A stretch of DNA of 64,000 nt from Candidatus Obscuribacterales bacterium (GCA_020050835.1 JAGVKB010000102.1:124001-188000), one strand, 5' to 3'. Shown: positions 17,294 to 27,046, counted from the first letter of the stretch. Notes: generated by a model from the letters alone, not told the origin. Numbers and translations: made by a program.

Positions 17294-18310
17294 TCAGACT
17301 GAGGGTTCCGGTTCTTTGTCGGCTGACAAGGATTGCGGTTCCACCGGTTGCTTGGTTTCCTGCGGTTGAGCGCTGGCATCGTCGGAGCGCTCGCTTGCGC
17401 CACCAGTTGCGGTGTCAGGCTCTCGGCGCCGGCCCCGGCTGAAAAGGGTAAGGAATGAATGAAGTGGACCAGAACTTTTGATGCTTCCTGGCGTGTGATA
17501 AATGTAAGAGAGTGGGTCAGCAAGCTCGTCTGCGCTCTGATACTTCACCAGCATACCGTGACTGGCGGCCGAGATTACACCGGTTTCCTCCGAGACTACA
17601 ATGCACAAACCATCGTAGATTTCTGAAAGTCCGATGGCGGCCCGGTGCCTGGTGCCGTATTTGTAGCTCAAATTCGGGTTGTCGGTCATGCGAAGGAGTA
17701 CGCCGGCAGCTACAATCTTGTCGCCGCGAACGATAACGGCGCCGTCGTGCAGCGGCGAGTTCGGAAAGAATATGCTCAAGAACAAGCTGCTCGACACGTC
17801 GGCATTTACTGGTATGCCCGGGCTGAGATAATCGCGCTCTCCCTCCAGCGGTTCCACCACCAGGAGCGCTCCGGTTTTAGTGCGAGCCAGTTCGCGTACC
17901 GCGATGATGATCTGATCTACGACAAATCGAGATCTGACCTTTTCACTATTGGCCAGTGAAAAGTCGATTTTAAATGCGGTTGAGCGTCCAAGATAGCCGA
18001 GCCCTCGGCGCAGCTCCGGCTGGAAAATTATTAACAGTGCCAGGACTGCCACCGGTATCAACTGCTGCAATATCGAAGTAATCAACGTAAATCCGGCCAG
18101 GGCCGACAGGATACAGATAAGCGTCAGCACGAGCACGCCTTTCAACAGGCGTTCAGCTTGCGTGCCGCGAATTCGTACCCAAATCCAGATTAAGGCGTAG
18201 ACGACTATGAAGATCTCGGCGGCTATTTTGATCAGAGTCAACCAGCCTACGGTCGCGATGACCGTGGAAGCTTTGTCGAGATCGAGCCCTATTTTTTCCA
18301 GAAAATCCAT
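17294..18310 (-). CDS. cdaA: Diadenylate cyclase, membrane CdaA type
   Basis: Makes cyclic di-AMP from two ATP; in bacteria c-di-AMP controls potassium uptake, osmotic balance and wall homeostasis. 338 residues: three N-terminal membrane helices (about 18-45, 55-75, 80-97), then the DAC domain (about 110-270) with the signature DGA (189-191, in LHDGAVIV) and RHR (221-223, in GTRHRAAIG). Both motifs are intact, so activity is expected. The C-terminal 65 residues are polar, Pro/Glu/Gln-rich and unlike the short tail of firmicute CdaA. The usual partner genes (ybbR/cdaR, glmM) are not adjacent; lysA lies immediately upstream in the same direction. Confidence 0.93.
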   Translation of the reverse strand: MDFLEKIGLDLDKASTVIATVGWLTLIKIAAEIFIVVYALIWIWVRIRGTQAERLLKGVLVLTLICILSALAGFTLITSILQQLIPVAVLALLIIFQPELRRGLGYLGRSTAFKIDFSLANSEKVRSRFVVDQIIIAVRELARTKTGALLVVEPLEGERDYLSPGIPVNADVSSSLFLSIFFPNSPLHDGAVIVRGDKIVAAGVLLRMTDNPNLSYKYGTRHRAAIGLSEIYDGLCIVVSEETGVISAASHGMLVKYQSADELADPLSYIYHTPGSIKSSGPLHSFLTLFSRGRRREPDTATGGASERSDDASAQPQETKQPVEPQSLSADKEPEPSV

Positions 18311-18392
18311 CGGTTGACCCTATCCGTGTCTCTGGTGAGTATCTGTCAGCTCTCTTTCAATAATCTTCTTCCCGCTGGCAGGGATCTTGCAA

Positions 18393-19739
18393 CTATCTCT
18401 GAGCTCGACGCAACAGACGATCTGGCACGCGATCTTGTCGCAAGAGGTCCGCATTGGTTTCGCGCTCGATGATGGCATCGGCCCGCCCCTCCGATAACAA
18501 TACGCATGCGGGACGTCCGGTTCGATTGTAATTCGATGCCATGCTGTAGTTGTAGGCGCCGGTATCGAAGATTGCGATCAGATCGCCGGTGTCTGCTGCT
18601 AGATATGTATCCTTAATGATTATATCGCCCGACTCGCAGTACTTGCCTGCTAGCGTCAGTGGCTGTTCTGCACTCGAGCTGCTCATCCGGTTGGCTATGC
18701 AAGCGGTGTACTTGGCCTGATAAGTGATCGGTCTGGGGTTATCTGCCATTCCACCGTCGACTGCCAGATAGCGCAGCCCTCCCGGTAAGAGCTTGGAATG
18801 TCCGGCTCGATACAAAGTGACGCCGGCTGTTCCCACTATCGATCTGCCCGGTTCGACAACGAGGAAAGGTGGCGGCAGCTGGCGACTGCGGAAGGATTTG
18901 GATACCTGCGATGAGACTTTCTGGGCCCAGTCATAAATGGCCATCGGTCGGTCTGTCTCGAGATACGCTATACCGAGACCGCCGCCGATGTTGAGCTCAG
19001 GCAGATCGAGACCGAAATTCAGTTTGACTTCCTGAAAACAGTCAGCGAGAATTTCGACCATCTCCAGATATGGCTCGATTTCGTGGGACTGGCTGCCGAT
19101 ATGGGTGTGAAGACCCACCAGCTGGATTGACTCCTTTTGCTCGAGCGCCAGCGCTACCGCCGCTTGAAGCTCCGCCAGCGGCAAGCCGAATTTACTGTCG
19201 GTATGGCCGGTGGCGATGTAATGATGAGTGTCCGGAACAACACCAGGCGTTACCCGAAAGAGGATCCGAGCTTTCTTGCCGAGCTCGTTGGCAATTTGTC
19301 CGACCAACGCCAATTCTGATGCGTTATCGACCACAATGTTTACAGCGCCGGTCTGGAGACCCGCTTCAATCTCTTGCCGAGACTTGTTGTTGCCGTGCAT
19401 ATAAATCAATTCGGGCGGAAAATTGGCAGCGCGTGCCGTGTACAGCTCTCCGGCTGAAACAACATCGAGTCCGAGCCCGAGGTCGTCAATCAAGTGGCAC
19501 ATCGCCAAGCAGAGAAATGCCTTTCCGGCGTACAGGATGCGACTTTCAGGATACTGGGCGAGTCCCTGCTTGACTGCTTCGGCCGCCTTTCTAATTGTGA
19601 GCTCATCGAGCAGATAGAGCGGTGTTCCGAATCGGCTTGCCAATTCGACTGTATCGCAGCCGCCCACTACCAGGTGGTCATCGCTGTTAATTTGTGCTGA
19701 ATGCGGTTGCACTCTTGTATTGGGTGAAATTACAGCCAT
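18393..19739 (-). CDS. lysA: Diaminopimelate decarboxylase
   Basis: PLP enzyme converting meso-diaminopimelate to lysine. 448 residues, slightly longer than usual because of a 20-residue N-terminal lead. PLP Lys73 is in YAGKAF. HTHIGSQ, the glycine loop NIGGGLGI, EPGRSIV, the catalytic-Cys motif CESGD and the substrate-binding GAYNYSMASNYN are present. The length and all motifs indicate a functional enzyme. 82 nt separate it from cdaA downstream, so they may be co-transcribed. This links lysine and wall-precursor metabolism with c-di-AMP synthesis only by position. Confidence 0.95.
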   Translation of the reverse strand: MAVISPNTRVQPHSAQINSDDHLVVGGCDTVELASRFGTPLYLLDELTIRKAAEAVKQGLAQYPESRILYAGKAFLCLAMCHLIDDLGLGLDVVSAGELYTARAANFPPELIYMHGNNKSRQEIEAGLQTGAVNIVVDNASELALVGQIANELGKKARILFRVTPGVVPDTHHYIATGHTDSKFGLPLAELQAAVALALEQKESIQLVGLHTHIGSQSHEIEPYLEMVEILADCFQEVKLNFGLDLPELNIGGGLGIAYLETDRPMAIYDWAQKVSSQVSKSFRSRQLPPPFLVVEPGRSIVGTAGVTLYRAGHSKLLPGGLRYLAVDGGMADNPRPITYQAKYTACIANRMSSSSAEQPLTLAGKYCESGDIIIKDTYLAADTGDLIAIFDTGAYNYSMASNYNRTGRPACVLLSEGRADAIIERETNADLLRQDRVPDRLLRRAQR

Positions 19740-20063
19740 CGATAATTTTCCAACTGCGTTGAATCGAGCAACATCCTAACATGGCGAACGGCTCGACCGG
19801 CTGGCTGGTTTAGCCGCTGGCAGAATTGGGCAATATGGAGAAGAAACTATCTTAGTTTGCTTGTTGAGCACCGACCACCTCTTTGAATTGCAGGGTCTCG
19901 CCTCAAGCGGCTCTTGCTCCAGCGAGCAGATCAGGGCTCTCCTGATCGTGACAGATGGCATTCCACAGCTCGGCGGTTAAGAGATAACTGCCAGGGCAAC
20001 CATTTGCTTGCGAGCAGCTGCAAGCCGGGTGCTGACTCGCAGGAGATTAGCCGGTGGGAAGTC
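19740..20063. other. Intergenic region upstream of lysA
   Basis: 324 bases that should include the lysA promoter and the tail of the next minus-strand transcript. I see no lysine riboswitch-like fold, no hairpin with a T-run and no coding frame of merit. Confidence 0.35.
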
Positions 20064-21068
20064 TTACGGGTCGATTGAATGCGAGTGCCTAACAGCACTT
20101 GTGCTGTGAAGGCGTCGAGAATTTGGATAGTGAGCATGGTGAGCGGTCGAGACGCGAGCAGTTGCCGGCTCATAGCGCTGCCGGAGCTTCTTTTGCTTCT
20201 GGGAGTAGCTTGTATACCACGACTCGGCGGACTCATGATAATTGTTGACGGTGGTTTCGGTCGCCGAATCGTATCCGAAATAGTCGTGCTCCTTTTGCTG
20301 AGCACGAATCATCTGAAAGCGACGATCGCCCAGCCCGGTCAGACTGAACCCAAGGGCCGCCACATCGTCTGCGCTCCGGATTGCCAGAATGCTAGCCATG
20401 ACTCGTGTGCCTGCGGCTTTATCCAGATAGCGGATAGCGGCTTGGCGGCTCGCTTCAACCCAGCCGTCATGGCTGGAGTAGACGCCGATGATCTTGCCGT
20501 TGGCCATGAAGACCTGGCAGATCATCTCGTTTTCTTCCGTGTTGATTACAATGCATCCTGGCAAAGCAAAGCTAGAAATCTGCTCGATCGCCGAAGAGAG
20601 AAGTTGAGATGGCGATGCACTCTGGCTGAATTCGAGGACTTGACCGTGGAAGAGCGCAGCTGCAGCCAATACCAGATCTTCTGGTAGCTGATAGGCGTCC
20701 AGAATGTTGCCTGGAGTAGCCAGCTCAGCCATTGCATGAGCATGCGCATCCTGTTGCATAATCTGGTATCCGAGCTCTTTGCGACCGAAAAGCGAGCCGA
20801 CGATGCGCCCTCTGAAGATTAAAAGAGCAGAGCGGGATTTCTTGCGCGGAGAGATGATCTTCAAGCAGCAGGTTCTTTGATTGCCTTCAATGCTGATCAG
20901 AAGATGGTGGTAGCGGACAGTTTGAGTCTGAGCGATCTCATGACCATCAGATACGATCGGCAACGGAATCAAGTTGATGGCCCGGCGGTTTGCTCCAGAG
21001 TACTCCGTTGACTGGGAAACCATAGCTCGCACCTGGTCTTCGAAGCGCTTCTTTGTTTTCCAGAACAT
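20064..21068 (-). CDS. Hypothetical protein with two related alpha/beta segments
   Basis: 334 residues, soluble; the family is not recognised. Two segments read alike: CLKIISPRKKSRSALLIFRG followed by RIVGSLFGRKELGYQ, and GCIVINTEENEMICQVFMAN followed by GKIIGVYSSHDGW. Each looks like a beta-hairpin, a short loop and a helix, as in DUF4388-like or roadblock-like effector modules of signalling proteins. That comparison is only by feel. The C-terminal 80 residues are rich in Tyr, Ser, Arg and His and likely disordered. The start at ATG 21068 follows no strong ribosome site. The gene stands alone between lysA and yraN. Confidence 0.6.
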   Translation of the reverse strand: MFWKTKKRFEDQVRAMVSQSTEYSGANRRAINLIPLPIVSDGHEIAQTQTVRYHHLLISIEGNQRTCCLKIISPRKKSRSALLIFRGRIVGSLFGRKELGYQIMQQDAHAHAMAELATPGNILDAYQLPEDLVLAAAALFHGQVLEFSQSASPSQLLSSAIEQISSFALPGCIVINTEENEMICQVFMANGKIIGVYSSHDGWVEASRQAAIRYLDKAAGTRVMASILAIRSADDVAALGFSLTGLGDRRFQMIRAQQKEHDYFGYDSATETTVNNYHESAESWYTSYSQKQKKLRQRYEPATARVSTAHHAHYPNSRRLHSTSAVRHSHSIDP

Positions 21069-21218
21069 CGAGATTTAGTCCTCTAACTGTGTGGGGGCAG
21101 TACCAGCCCTTCTTTCCAGCCGAACGGGCACAGGGTAACAAATGCCCAATACCCAGTCACTGGGGAGATTACGAATTTCTGAGATTTCGTTTACTTTTAC
21201 TATTGTCTGAAGCTGTCA

Positions 21219-21662
21219 CTAAAAGGCGTCCGGCACATGGACCATGTCTGAGACCGCTGGTTTGCCCGAACCGTGAGCTAAACTGTCGGTTCGGCAGCCG
21301 ATCAACAACACGTCGAAACGGCATGGTAGATCAACTGCAGACATTTTGGACATAAAGAGGCGTGCCGCTGTAACGATTTTTTGACGCTTCCGCCAGCCAA
21401 TCGATTCGACGCCGGTGCATTCGTTGTCTAGCCGCTGTCTGTCGACACTCCTGGTTTTAACTTCGACAAAGATGAGCAATCCGGAAGGATGCCGCACAAT
21501 CAGGTCTAATTCAGCGAAGCGACCTGCTCTCCAGTTACGATCGATCAGCTGGCAGCCGCTGGCAAGGTAGAACTGAATTGCTGCCTCTTCGCCCAACTTG
21601 CCGATTGTCGCTCGCAGGGTGTAAGCGCCCGAATAGCCGGTCGCTTTACATTGCTTTGTCAT
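21219..21662 (-). CDS. yraN: YraN/UPF0102 family nuclease-like protein
   Basis: 147 residues, typical family length. The pattern GKLGEEAAIQFYLASG, then a RNWRAGRFAELDLIV strand and the LLIFVEVKTR strand form the Holliday-junction-resolvase-like PD-(D/E)xK core, with Glu and Asp in AELDL and the E-V-K of the last motif. Family members usually read GEIDL; the Gly is Ala here. The cellular role of YraN is not established. In many bacteria it lies beside rnhB and rplS. Here those genes are about 25 kb away, so the classical cluster is split. Confidence 0.85.
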   Translation of the reverse strand: MTKQCKATGYSGAYTLRATIGKLGEEAAIQFYLASGCQLIDRNWRAGRFAELDLIVRHPSGLLIFVEVKTRSVDRQRLDNECTGVESIGWRKRQKIVTAARLFMSKMSAVDLPCRFDVLLIGCRTDSLAHGSGKPAVSDMVHVPDAF

Positions 21663-21709
21663 CCTGTCTTTCCTCGCCTCCAGCTCACAGATACTCTGGC
21701 TGGCTCAGC

Positions 21710-21715
21710 TATAAT
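21710..21715 (+). promoter_or_regulatory. Consensus -10 box before serS
   Basis: Perfect TATAAT 59 nt upstream of the serS ATG. No convincing -35 lies at the expected distance. Confidence 0.45.
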
Positions 21716-21773
21716 GCTCTACCTGTGACCTCCACTAGATATGACGAAGCTCAGGAGTAATTAGTTCAAAGTT

Positions 21774-23054
21774 ATGCTCGACCTAAAGTTAGTTCGCGAA
21801 AGACACGAAGAAGTTCAACGCTCGTTGGCCAGACGCAACGGAGGGTTCTCGATCACTGAGCTCGTAGACCTTGATGGTCAACTCAGAACGGTCCAGGGTG
21901 AATGGGAGCGTCTCAATCAGCGCACCAACGAGATCTCCGAGTTGTTCAAGACCGGCAAAGCTCCGAAAGAGCAGATGGATGCCCTGCGTCAGGAGACAAA
22001 GGAGCTCAAGAAGAAGCGCGAGGAGATCGAAAGGGAGAAGGAAGAGCTAGATGAAAAGCTCGGCAAGGTAAGAATGGCTATTCCCAATCTGCCGGAGCCG
22101 AGCGTGCCCGATGGTCCCGATGAGACTGCTAACGTGGAGATCCACCGCTGGGGTGAGCTTCCGAAGATTGACAATCCGAAGCACCATTACGAACTCGGGA
22201 CCGAGCTGGATGTATTCGATTTCCAACGCGGCGTAAAAATTGCCGAGTCACGCTTTACCGTGCTGATGGAGATGGGCGCCAAAATGGAACGCGCACTCAT
22301 GAACTTCATGCTCGATGCTCATTCGAAACGTGGATATCGAGAGGTGTTTCCGCCGATTCTGGTCAATCGTCAGTGCATGATTGGAACAGGTCAACTTCCC
22401 AAATTTGAGGGTGATTTCTACAAGTGCGCCGACGACGAACTCTATCTGGTGCCAACTGCAGAAGTGCCGGTTACCAGTCTCTACCGCGATGATATTCTGG
22501 AAGAGGAGGCGCTGCCAATCTTTCATTGCGCCTATACGCCGAATTTTCGCCGAGAGGCCGGCAGCGCCGGCAAGGATACGCGTGGTTACATCAGGCAGCA
22601 TCAGTTCAATAAGGTCGAGCTGGTGAAATTCTGTTTGCCGGAGAGATCGTCTGAAGAACACGAAAGCTTGACCCGGGACGCCGAGCACATTTTGGAAGCA
22701 CTCGAGCTGCCTTATCGACGAGTCTTGCTTTGCGCTGGCGACCTGGGCTTCTCGGCTCAAAAGTGTTATGACTTGGAAGTCTGGTTTCCGGCCCAGGACA
22801 AGTATCGGGAAATTAGCTCTTGTAGTAATTTCGGTGAGTTCCAAGCCCGCAGAGCAAATTTGAAATACCGACCGGCCGATGGTGGCAAGCCGCGCTTCAT
22901 GCATACTTTGAACGGCTCCGGATTGGCAATCGGAAGGACACTAGCCGCAATTCTCGAGAACAACCAGCAGCCTGACGGGACTGTGGCGGTGCCGAAGGCG
23001 CTGGTCGCTTACATGAACGGCATAACCGTGCTCAAGCCCGGATCTCATAAGTGA
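21774..23054 (+). CDS. serS: Seryl-tRNA synthetase
   Basis: Charges tRNA-Ser. 426 residues, normal length. The N-terminal arm is a long antiparallel coiled coil (about 25-105, very rich in Lys and Glu), followed by the class II catalytic core: motif 2 (FRREAGSAGKDTRGYIRQHQF) and motif 3 (NGSGLAIGRTLAAILEN). The substrate-binding TAEVP and ISSCSNFGEFQARR are present. AGGAG lies 17 nt before the ATG, which is far, and in-frame stops prevent an earlier start. The last 4 nt overlap the GTG of the downstream membrane protein. Confidence 0.97.
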   Translation: MLDLKLVRERHEEVQRSLARRNGGFSITELVDLDGQLRTVQGEWERLNQRTNEISELFKTGKAPKEQMDALRQETKELKKKREEIEREKEELDEKLGKVRMAIPNLPEPSVPDGPDETANVEIHRWGELPKIDNPKHHYELGTELDVFDFQRGVKIAESRFTVLMEMGAKMERALMNFMLDAHSKRGYREVFPPILVNRQCMIGTGQLPKFEGDFYKCADDELYLVPTAEVPVTSLYRDDILEEEALPIFHCAYTPNFRREAGSAGKDTRGYIRQHQFNKVELVKFCLPERSSEEHESLTRDAEHILEALELPYRRVLLCAGDLGFSAQKCYDLEVWFPAQDKYREISSCSNFGEFQARRANLKYRPADGGKPRFMHTLNGSGLAIGRTLAAILENNQQPDGTVAVPKALVAYMNGITVLKPGSHK

Positions 23055-23782
23055 GCCAAGAGCCAGACAGCCGCACGTACAGCCGGTTTAGCCGAGTCTG
23101 TCTGACGATGGCGCTGTTGCATATTGTCGCTGGTGTCTTCTCTGCTTATCTGGTGCGCGAGGGAAATCTGCTCGCTATTTCGCCGATCAAGTTGCTGCGA
23201 TTTATCCCGGAGCACTTGGTTCTATGGCGATCGGATTGCTTGCTGTTAGCTGCGGCGTCACTTTCATTTGCTACTTTTGTTGTCTGCGCCCGAGAGATTT
23301 TTGATTCAGCGGCCGGGACATTGGCGACGCTGTCCGTCGTCTGCGTTACGATTGCTGCGGCCAACGATCTGAGCGGTTTGTGCTCGATGATGGTGCTTTT
23401 CTCGGATCTGTCCCAGCAGTTCGGCTCGCACGGACATTTTTTGGTGCATGAAACGATCCAACTCGCTTGGGCGACGATGGATAGCGCACTTGCGCAATGT
23501 CTCTTGATTGGCAATACACTTTACTCTCTGTCCGGGCTATTGATTGTGCGCTGCGCCTTCTTGACCGAGAGTTTTCCAAAGTGGTTGGCTTGGACCGGAC
23601 TTCCGATCTGGATGGTGACACTGGCGGTCAGTGTGCTCGCGTTTCTCGGGATGTTGCAATGGGTAATCATGATCACGATGGCGACGGTGCTTGTCTTTGT
23701 GCTCTGGTGCACCGCCATTGGTGTTACCTACGGCCGGTTGGGTAAACTATCAAATGAAGGTGTGGCTGCGCCGGTTGGGTAG
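23051..23782 (+). CDS. Multi-spanning membrane protein, DUF4386-like
   Basis: 243 residues, GTG start overlapping the serS stop (GTGA). About six hydrophobic segments cover most of the length. Motifs such as GNTLYSLSGLLIVR and FPKWLAWTGLPIW resemble the small DUF4386 membrane family, whose function is unknown; this similarity is from memory of the pattern. There are no charged residues inside the helices that would suggest a transporter site. Coupling to serS implies constitutive co-expression rather than functional linkage. Confidence 0.7.
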   Translation: MSQEPDSRTYSRFSRVCLTMALLHIVAGVFSAYLVREGNLLAISPIKLLRFIPEHLVLWRSDCLLLAAASLSFATFVVCAREIFDSAAGTLATLSVVCVTIAAANDLSGLCSMMVLFSDLSQQFGSHGHFLVHETIQLAWATMDSALAQCLLIGNTLYSLSGLLIVRCAFLTESFPKWLAWTGLPIWMVTLAVSVLAFLGMLQWVIMITMATVLVFVLWCTAIGVTYGRLGKLSNEGVAAPVG

Positions 23783-23862
23783 AGTTACTCACGCGCGTAT
23801 TTGCAAGATGCGCCGGCAAGAGCAGAAGGTCGTGCCATGATGACGGAAGGATTGAAGTAAGC

Positions 23863-25530
23863 TTAGCTCGAACTGCTATTCTGCAAACGGGTGAGATCTT
23901 CCAGCAGGGCGGCAACGCTTTGGTAGCGCCGGTCGATCTCTAGTTGGGTAGATCTCGCCACTAGATCGTCCAGGCATCGACTTGTGTGGTCTTGCTGATC
24001 CTTGGGTCGTGAGACAGAAATTGGAGACGGATCCTGACCAGTAAGCAGATAGTACATGGTGGCACCAAGCGAATAGATGTCGCTGGCGGTCGTCGGCTTG
24101 CCGCGAAATTGCTCGGGGGCTAGATAGTTGGGCTTCCCAACGACTGAGCCGGTCAGATTGGATTTCACTTGTTGAGCGACTGAGAAATCGATCAATCGAA
24201 CGATTCCGTCTTGTCCCAAGATCAGATTGTCCGGAGTGAAATCGCGGTGTATTACTGGCGGTGACTGTGCGTGAAGGTAGCTCAAAATCCCGCACAACTT
24301 GATGGACAGTTCGATCGCATATGCCTCATTCTGGGGTCCTTCGGCTGCCACCAGATCTTTGAGAGTGGTTCCTTCAGCCCGCTCTAATACCAAGTAGGCT
24401 CTGTGATCCTCGACGAACAGATCGAGAAAGCGGACGATTTGTGGGTGCTGGAGCTTGGCCAGCATGGCTGCCTCTTCTTGAAATTTCTCAGCAGCCTTCT
24501 TGCGGACTCGCGAATCCGGATAAACCGGCAGGATAAACTCCTTGAGCACTACCAAGTCGTCTAGATTGTCGCGCTTGTTGCGGCAATGAGCCAGGTAGAC
24601 CGTTCCTTGCCCGCCCACTCCGATTTTGGAGTCGACACAGTATTTGCCCTCCTGAAGTAGATTGCCTGGTTGAAGCGGTGTCAATTTGTCTCTTTTCGGG
24701 GCAGCGGAGAGTTCGCGCAGCCAGAGTTCGGTGTAACTCTGCCGTTCGGGCGGCGGGCTGAATACCTCGATCAGCTCGTCGTCTAAGAAGTCTGGGAAAA
24801 AGGATCGTAATGTGTTTACCAAGCGCTCGCGGTCTTCCGATGACAATATGTCTCCATACCGAATGCGCATTTGATAGCCGTCCCGGGCCGTCAGGCAGAG
24901 GCGATAATCTCGAACCGATCTCTTGCCTTTGGGACGCTCGACTGAAACGGCGAAAATGTCGTCCCAAAATAGGATTTTGCTGGGAAAGTAATGAAAGCCG
25001 CCCTTATCATTTTCGTTCATTAAGTAAGTAGTACCTGCAACATCAGCCGCGAAATCGAGCGCCGGTACCTCGGGAATTGGATAGACGAACCGCTGATCGG
25101 GCAGCCGGCGAAGTAGGCTGATCGTATTTCCGGTTAAGGCGATGTGAGTCGGCTTGTCCGCCGCAGCGATCGTCAAATAGGATACTGCCACGCCCATAAT
25201 GGAGTAAAAGACCCAGGAGATGTAATTTAGCACCGCTAGGACGCTGGCAAGACTACCACCGGGAGATTGAATCAGAAGCGGCTTAAACGGCTCAAGAAAG
25301 GCTTTGCCCAAGAAGATAAACAGGTAATGCAGCCAACCAAACGTCGCACCGGTGATGCAGATGCCGACTGTCAGCAGAGCGAGCACCGGCAACCAGGAAG
25401 CTACCGGTTTGAGCCAGAGATAGAAGTCCGCGTTCGGGCAATACGGCAGTACGCGGCTGTCGGAAACCCACAGTTTGGTCGGGAGATTGAAGGTACATCC
25501 GTGGAACAAAGGTAGATACTCCTGGCTCAT
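23863..25530 (-). CDS. Membrane Ser/Thr protein kinase, C-terminal kinase domain
   Basis: 555 residues. Two N-terminal membrane helices (about 44-76 and 93-120), a PH-like beta-rich segment (about 125-250), then a kinase domain (about 298-550). Visible kinase features are the P-loop IGVGGQGTVYLA, the ATP Lys330, an alpha-C Glu, the catalytic loop VIHRDFTPDN (HRD 428-430, N435) and YLAPEQ. The metal motif reads DFS instead of DFG (448-450), a mild change because the Asp is kept. The layout (helices first, kinase last, no extracellular sensor) is the reverse of PknB. Its ATG overlaps the stop of a paralogous kinase gene by 4 nt. Substrates are unknown. Confidence 0.88.
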   Translation of the reverse strand: MSQEYLPLFHGCTFNLPTKLWVSDSRVLPYCPNADFYLWLKPVASWLPVLALLTVGICITGATFGWLHYLFIFLGKAFLEPFKPLLIQSPGGSLASVLAVLNYISWVFYSIMGVAVSYLTIAAADKPTHIALTGNTISLLRRLPDQRFVYPIPEVPALDFAADVAGTTYLMNENDKGGFHYFPSKILFWDDIFAVSVERPKGKRSVRDYRLCLTARDGYQMRIRYGDILSSEDRERLVNTLRSFFPDFLDDELIEVFSPPPERQSYTELWLRELSAAPKRDKLTPLQPGNLLQEGKYCVDSKIGVGGQGTVYLAHCRNKRDNLDDLVVLKEFILPVYPDSRVRKKAAEKFQEEAAMLAKLQHPQIVRFLDLFVEDHRAYLVLERAEGTTLKDLVAAEGPQNEAYAIELSIKLCGILSYLHAQSPPVIHRDFTPDNLILGQDGIVRLIDFSVAQQVKSNLTGSVVGKPNYLAPEQFRGKPTTASDIYSLGATMYYLLTGQDPSPISVSRPKDQQDHTSRCLDDLVARSTQLEIDRRYQSVAALLEDLTRLQNSSSS

Positions 25531-26927
25531 ACTGGCTGGCGACTTAGCATCTGTTCTAGCTCGGTCTTCAATGCAGCGGCCGACTCGGGCCTGTCAATCG
25601 GCTCCATGGCTGTACAATGCGCCACGATTTGATTGAGACGAACACTTACATTCGGTTTCAATTCGACCGGTTGAGATACGCAGAGCGGTTCTGGATCATC
25701 TCCTGTCAAAAGAAAGAAGAGCGTGCACCCAAGAGCATATATGTCGCTCCTGGTCTCAGATTTTCCTCTGAGCTGCTCAGGGGCAATATAGGCTTGCTTG
25801 CCGATCATAGTACCGGTGGCGGTGCCGACGAATTGATTGGCTGCTCCGAAATCAATCACTGCCAGCCGTCCATCCTCCCGGAGAATAATATTGTCTGGTG
25901 AGAGGTCGCGATGAATAACTGGTGGACTTTGGGTGTGAAGGTAATTCAAGATATCCGTCAACATGACTGCCCAGGCAAGTACCTTGTCTTCGTCCTGCGG
26001 CCCCCATTCTTTGACCAATCGACGCAGGTCTTGTCCCGGAATGTATTCCATGAGCAGATAGTGCCGGCAATCCTCGACGAAATAGTCCAAGATCAACGCG
26101 AGATCTGGATGTCTCAATTGCGAGAGAAAATGTGCCTCGCGATCGAGCATCTCCATCGCCTTCATGCGTAGAGTTTCATGGCTGTCTGGTGGGACTACCG
26201 CTTCCTTGAGGACGAACAATTTCTTGTGCTTATCCTTGAGTAAGTAAATCGCTGAATACCCACCGAAAGCAAGTTGGCGATCGACAGTGAATTTACCTTC
26301 GCATAGGCTGTGCCCTGGCTCGAGCGGAATGAAATTGGTGGCTCCGAAACGTCTAGCCAGCTCGTCTTCCCACATCTCCGTATAGCTGAGTTCCAATTGC
26401 TTTCCACCCAGATGTATATGTGTGCTGGCCTCGAGCAAGGCAGGAAAGGTCTCAGAGCCGCCCGCCCAAACGTCAAGCGCCATAATCAGATTTTCGATCG
26501 CCTTGGACGAGAGGCGCTGGAGGTTAAAGCGCGCTGGTAGTCCGGTCTTAAATGATAAGGTTAGAACCCCAGATCGGCCGCGCGGTTGAAATGAAACACC
26601 GGCGAGCTCGGTCCATTTGCGCTGAGTTCTGACCGCATAACTCGGACAGACGACAAACGGTAAAGACAGCCCATCTCTGGTGATGAAGACGGTTTCGTCC
26701 GAGCAGAGTATTAGTGAGATAGTGGTCAGCGCCGCTACTAGAACTTCTCCGAAGAGGAGCATTCCGGTCGGGGCAAGCTTGATCAGTCCGTTTGCCAGAG
26801 CGAGTGTGATACAGAAGAAAGACCAGAGCAGAAATAAGAGGAGAATTGGCAGCAATAGAAGCAGGATACGGTGAGTGAAGGCTATCCACCTGTCCTTGTA
26901 TCTGAGTGAAACCTCTGCTTCTGCCAT
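25527..26927 (-). CDS. Membrane Ser/Thr protein kinase, paralogue of the downstream gene
   Basis: 466 residues with the same order as its neighbour: two membrane helices (about 17-46 and 52-75), a short beta-rich PH-like segment (about 80-150), a linker with the shared SYTEMW motif (the neighbour has SYTELW), and the kinase domain (about 213-465). Lys241, an alpha-C Glu in DREAHFL, HRD (339-341), DFG (359-361) and YIAPEQLRGK are intact, so it should be active. It lacks about 90 residues of the loop and linker found in the neighbour. The two kinases probably arose by tandem duplication and are co-translated. The start ATG has AGGA only 1-2 nt away, so initiation may be weak. Confidence 0.88.
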   Translation of the reverse strand: MAEAEVSLRYKDRWIAFTHRILLLLLPILLLFLLWSFFCITLALANGLIKLAPTGMLLFGEVLVAALTTISLILCSDETVFITRDGLSLPFVVCPSYAVRTQRKWTELAGVSFQPRGRSGVLTLSFKTGLPARFNLQRLSSKAIENLIMALDVWAGGSETFPALLEASTHIHLGGKQLELSYTEMWEDELARRFGATNFIPLEPGHSLCEGKFTVDRQLAFGGYSAIYLLKDKHKKLFVLKEAVVPPDSHETLRMKAMEMLDREAHFLSQLRHPDLALILDYFVEDCRHYLLMEYIPGQDLRRLVKEWGPQDEDKVLAWAVMLTDILNYLHTQSPPVIHRDLSPDNIILREDGRLAVIDFGAANQFVGTATGTMIGKQAYIAPEQLRGKSETRSDIYALGCTLFFLLTGDDPEPLCVSQPVELKPNVSVRLNQIVAHCTAMEPIDRPESAAALKTELEQMLSRQPV

Positions 26928-27046
26928 TCCTGTTTAAATTCTCTTTACATCCGCTCGAGTAGTATGTACCCATACGCGCTGCCGGTGTAATGTTTTCAGA
27001 TCTGTTGGCAACGCCCTAGCTTTTGAACTACAGGCGCTGAGAACTT

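Noticed and set aside
19740-20063. Possible lysine riboswitch upstream of lysA
   Set aside because: No multi-stem fold or conserved core could be traced, and no expression platform is visible.
21663-21773. Possible T-box leader for serS
   Set aside because: The leader is under 60 nt from the -10 box and has no T-box motif or terminator pair.
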